A stretch of DNA of 7,587 nt, taken from assembly GCA_023264755.1 (NCBI GenBank), contig JAHFVB010000241.1:1-7587 (forward strand), in the 5' to 3' direction. A program made the position numbers and the translations under genes. The DNA comes from Mycobacterium sp. GTDB taxonomy: Bacteria > Actinomycetota > Actinomycetes > Mycobacteriales > Mycobacteriaceae. Below are positions 7,101 to 7,587 of the stretch, in pieces. The notes under the pieces are model-generated. The model did not search any database, was not told the DNA's origin, and saw only the letters and a program-made list of their open reading frames with translations. Position 1 is the first letter of the stretch; each line of letters begins with the position of its first letter.

Positions 7101-7502
7101 CAAGCCGATCGGCGCCGCGGGCCCGCCGGCCGCCGGGGCCAACTCGTCGACGACCTTGGTGAGCACCGTGCGCCAGCGCTCTGGCGAGGGTGGCGGGGAA
7201 TGACCCGAGCCGGCGGTGATCAGCACTGCGACCGCGTGTTTGCAGTAGCTGCCGATGGGACAGGAGCACTGCACCCAGGCCAGGCTGCGCCGGTCGGCGA
7301 CGTACTCGAAGAACGCGTTGACCTGGTAGACGTTGACACCGGACCCGCAACAGCGCCCGGCGAGTCTCAGTCCGTCGTCGCTCCATACCGGATCGCGGAC
7401 CCGGCCCTGACTGGCGTACTGCAGACCCCGCTGGATCGTCGCACTGCCGAACTGCGCCAGCAGCTCGTCGAGGTCGAGCCCGAAGCCGTGGGGCGACAAC
7501 AT
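4167..7502 (-). CDS. SWIM zinc-finger and SNF2-family DEAD-like helicase/translocase
   Basis: A 1111-residue cytosolic DNA-dependent ATPase of the Swi2/Snf2 family. A SWIM zinc finger sits near the N-terminus: C79-x-C81-x5-C87-x-H89 (QCSCPIGSYCKHA). Residues about 130-640 are a long region with no motif I recognise. The helicase core starts at LRDYQRDGLDWLSFLW (651-666). It has motif I DDMGLGKT (Lys682), Ia VVAPTSVVTNW, motif II LDEAQ (775-778, Gln in place of the usual His), motif III ITGTPMEN (802-809), motif IV LVFSQF, motif V LISLKAGGFGLNLTEAD (1015-1031) and motif VI QAIDRTHRIGQ (1047-1057). All core motifs are intact, so it should be active in ATP-driven movement on double-stranded DNA. 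The start is ATG at 7502; there is no Shine-Dalgarno sequence, but a -10-like TATCCT lies six bases upstream. No nuclease, methylase or other partner is visible beside it. The biological role (repair, nucleoprotein remodelling or other) cannot be told from the sequence. Confidence 0.93.
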   Translation of the reverse strand: MLSPHGFGLDLDELLAQFGSATIQRGLQYASQGRVRDPVWSDDGLRLAGRCCGSGVNVYQVNAFFEYVADRRSLAWVQCSCPIGSYCKHAVAVLITAGSGHSPPPSPERWRTVLTKVVDELAPAAGGPAAPIGLEFSVVPPTRYRSTAALALRPVMLGKRGTWIKTGLNWQRLAYQADAGEFDRTQYSAVSAFAGELARSGMMPVGDAMMVAAAGPAFWARLDDAVNAGVTLVAGSGLHAVDLIKSARLRLDFGSDGAGGATMSAVLLADGQRCDPAGFGLIGSPTPHGMFEVVDGVVRLGRFDPVPGRTTLELFARAERVHIPAETVVEFSLEMLPRLAAVAPVELEEGLFTPPTIEGPVPVLTVTLHSSGARASWSTRYQVDGTSYDFAADSDPRRTAYRDEGAEDQAWERIEPALRVVAAASRTWKQQAVQQIRSMLGGRAHVFGELVAIDGAADAAEAASVAAPATLRAGLELTLVEAAVLCGELLPRLDCREFFVLDLDRNGVDLRAADSAPQLEFGSGDGQPVGNDWFDLAITVRIDGQRVPIATVIAELASGATHMLLPNGVYFPLDTPELQRLRKLIEEARALGELQGDRVNAGSHNATLWEELLGLGVVDEQVADWRDKLGRLALARSPVRVELPAGLDATLRDYQRDGLDWLSFLWDNELGGVLADDMGLGKTVQTLALIARAAERGATRFLVVAPTSVVTNWIAEARKFTPDLTAVAVTSTEARAGTSLADRVAAADIVVTSYALLRIDFEAYAEIDWTGVILDEAQFVKNHVSKIHQCVRRLPARFKLAITGTPMENNLMELWALLAITAPGLFPSPKVFTDYFRKPIESGSDKDRLTVLRRRIKPFLLRRTKGQVATELPPKQEQVLVLDLGGKHRKLYDTRMARERQKVLGLLGDWEHNRFQVFRSLTLMRQLSLHAGLVDQSKLDVSSAKVEFLVEQLPALVAEGHSALVFSQFTGFLDILRAQLDAVGTRHAYLDGSLSPRQRDAAVRSFKSGVNQVFLISLKAGGFGLNLTEADYCFVCDPWWNPAAEAQAIDRTHRIGQLRPVTVYRLVSQGTIEEKVVALQERKRGLFNAVVDEGDLFGTAITASEVRELLD

Positions 7503-7508
7503 ACGCGA

Positions 7509-7514
7509 AGGATA
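7509..7514 (-). promoter_or_regulatory. -10 element suggesting leaderless transcription of the SNF2 gene
   Basis: On the minus strand TATCCT (7514-7509) fits TANNNT and is separated from the ATG at 7502 by six bases, TCGCGT. That is the spacing at which transcription would begin on the A of ATG. There is no purine-rich ribosome binding site between the hexamer and the start. Leaderless mRNAs are frequent in mycobacteria (established knowledge). No good -35 is present at 16-18 bases upstream. Confidence 0.45.
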
Positions 7515-7557
7515 GGGGTCTGCGCCGACAAGCCTCGCCGGCGCGCGCAGCTGCCGA

Positions 7558-7587
7558 CTACCAGGTGCTGGTACGCATCACGATCTC
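7558..7587 (-). CDS. Possible C-terminal tail of an upstream minus-strand gene
   Basis: Reading leftwards from the window edge, one frame gives EIVMRTSTW followed by TAG (7560-7558), 55 bases before the SNF2 start. This could be the last nine codons of a gene entering from the right. Nine residues are too few to name a family, and other frames cannot be excluded. Confidence 0.2.
   Translation of the reverse strand, partial: EIVMRTSTW

Noticed and set aside
4167..7587. A phage-defence island around the SNF2 protein
   Set aside because: No nuclease, methyltransferase, toxin, integrase or repeat array is visible; the neighbours are metabolic genes and base composition does not change.

Overview
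The window looks like chromosomal DNA of a high-GC actinobacterium, most likely a member of the Mycobacteriaceae (Mycolicibacterium-like). The grounds are the very GC-rich coding sequence, frequent GTG/TTG starts, tight gene overlaps, and a gene order (aldehyde dehydrogenase, class I amidotransferase, glutamine synthetase-like protein, all on the minus strand) that matches, from memory, aldC-Rv2859c-glnA4 of Mycobacterium tuberculosis. No search could be run, so the genus is an inference.

Left half (1-4086): a minus-strand operon is transcribed leftwards. It holds a GlnA4-type gamma-glutamyl-amine ligase (953-2329), a PuuD-like gamma-glutamyl amide hydrolase (193-972) and the first 65 codons of an aldehyde dehydrogenase (1-196, cut by the window edge). 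The genes overlap by 20 and 4 bases, so they are probably translationally coupled. Diverging from a 185-bp intergenic region (2330-2514) is a 523-residue amino acid/choline-type APC permease (2515-4086). Together they look like an uptake and gamma-glutamylation route for a small amine: the permease imports it, GlnA4 joins it to glutamate, an oxidoreductase outside the window makes an aldehyde, the dehydrogenase oxidises that to an acid, and the hydrolase releases glutamate. Ethanolamine is the substrate I favour, with GABA-type amines or polyamines as alternatives.

Right half (4087-7587): a strong hairpin (4105-4138) lies between the converging 3' ends of the permease and a large minus-strand gene. 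That gene (4167-7502) encodes a 1111-residue SWIM zinc-finger plus SNF2 helicase. Its start has no Shine-Dalgarno sequence but has a -10-like hexamer six bases upstream, which suggests a leaderless mRNA. The last 30 bases of the window may be the end of a further minus-strand gene.

I saw no tRNA, rRNA, CRISPR array, insertion sequence, attachment site or origin. The most interesting content is the incompletely described gamma-glutamyl-amine pathway and the lone SNF2-SWIM protein; I found no convincing evidence of a defence island or other multi-gene novel system.
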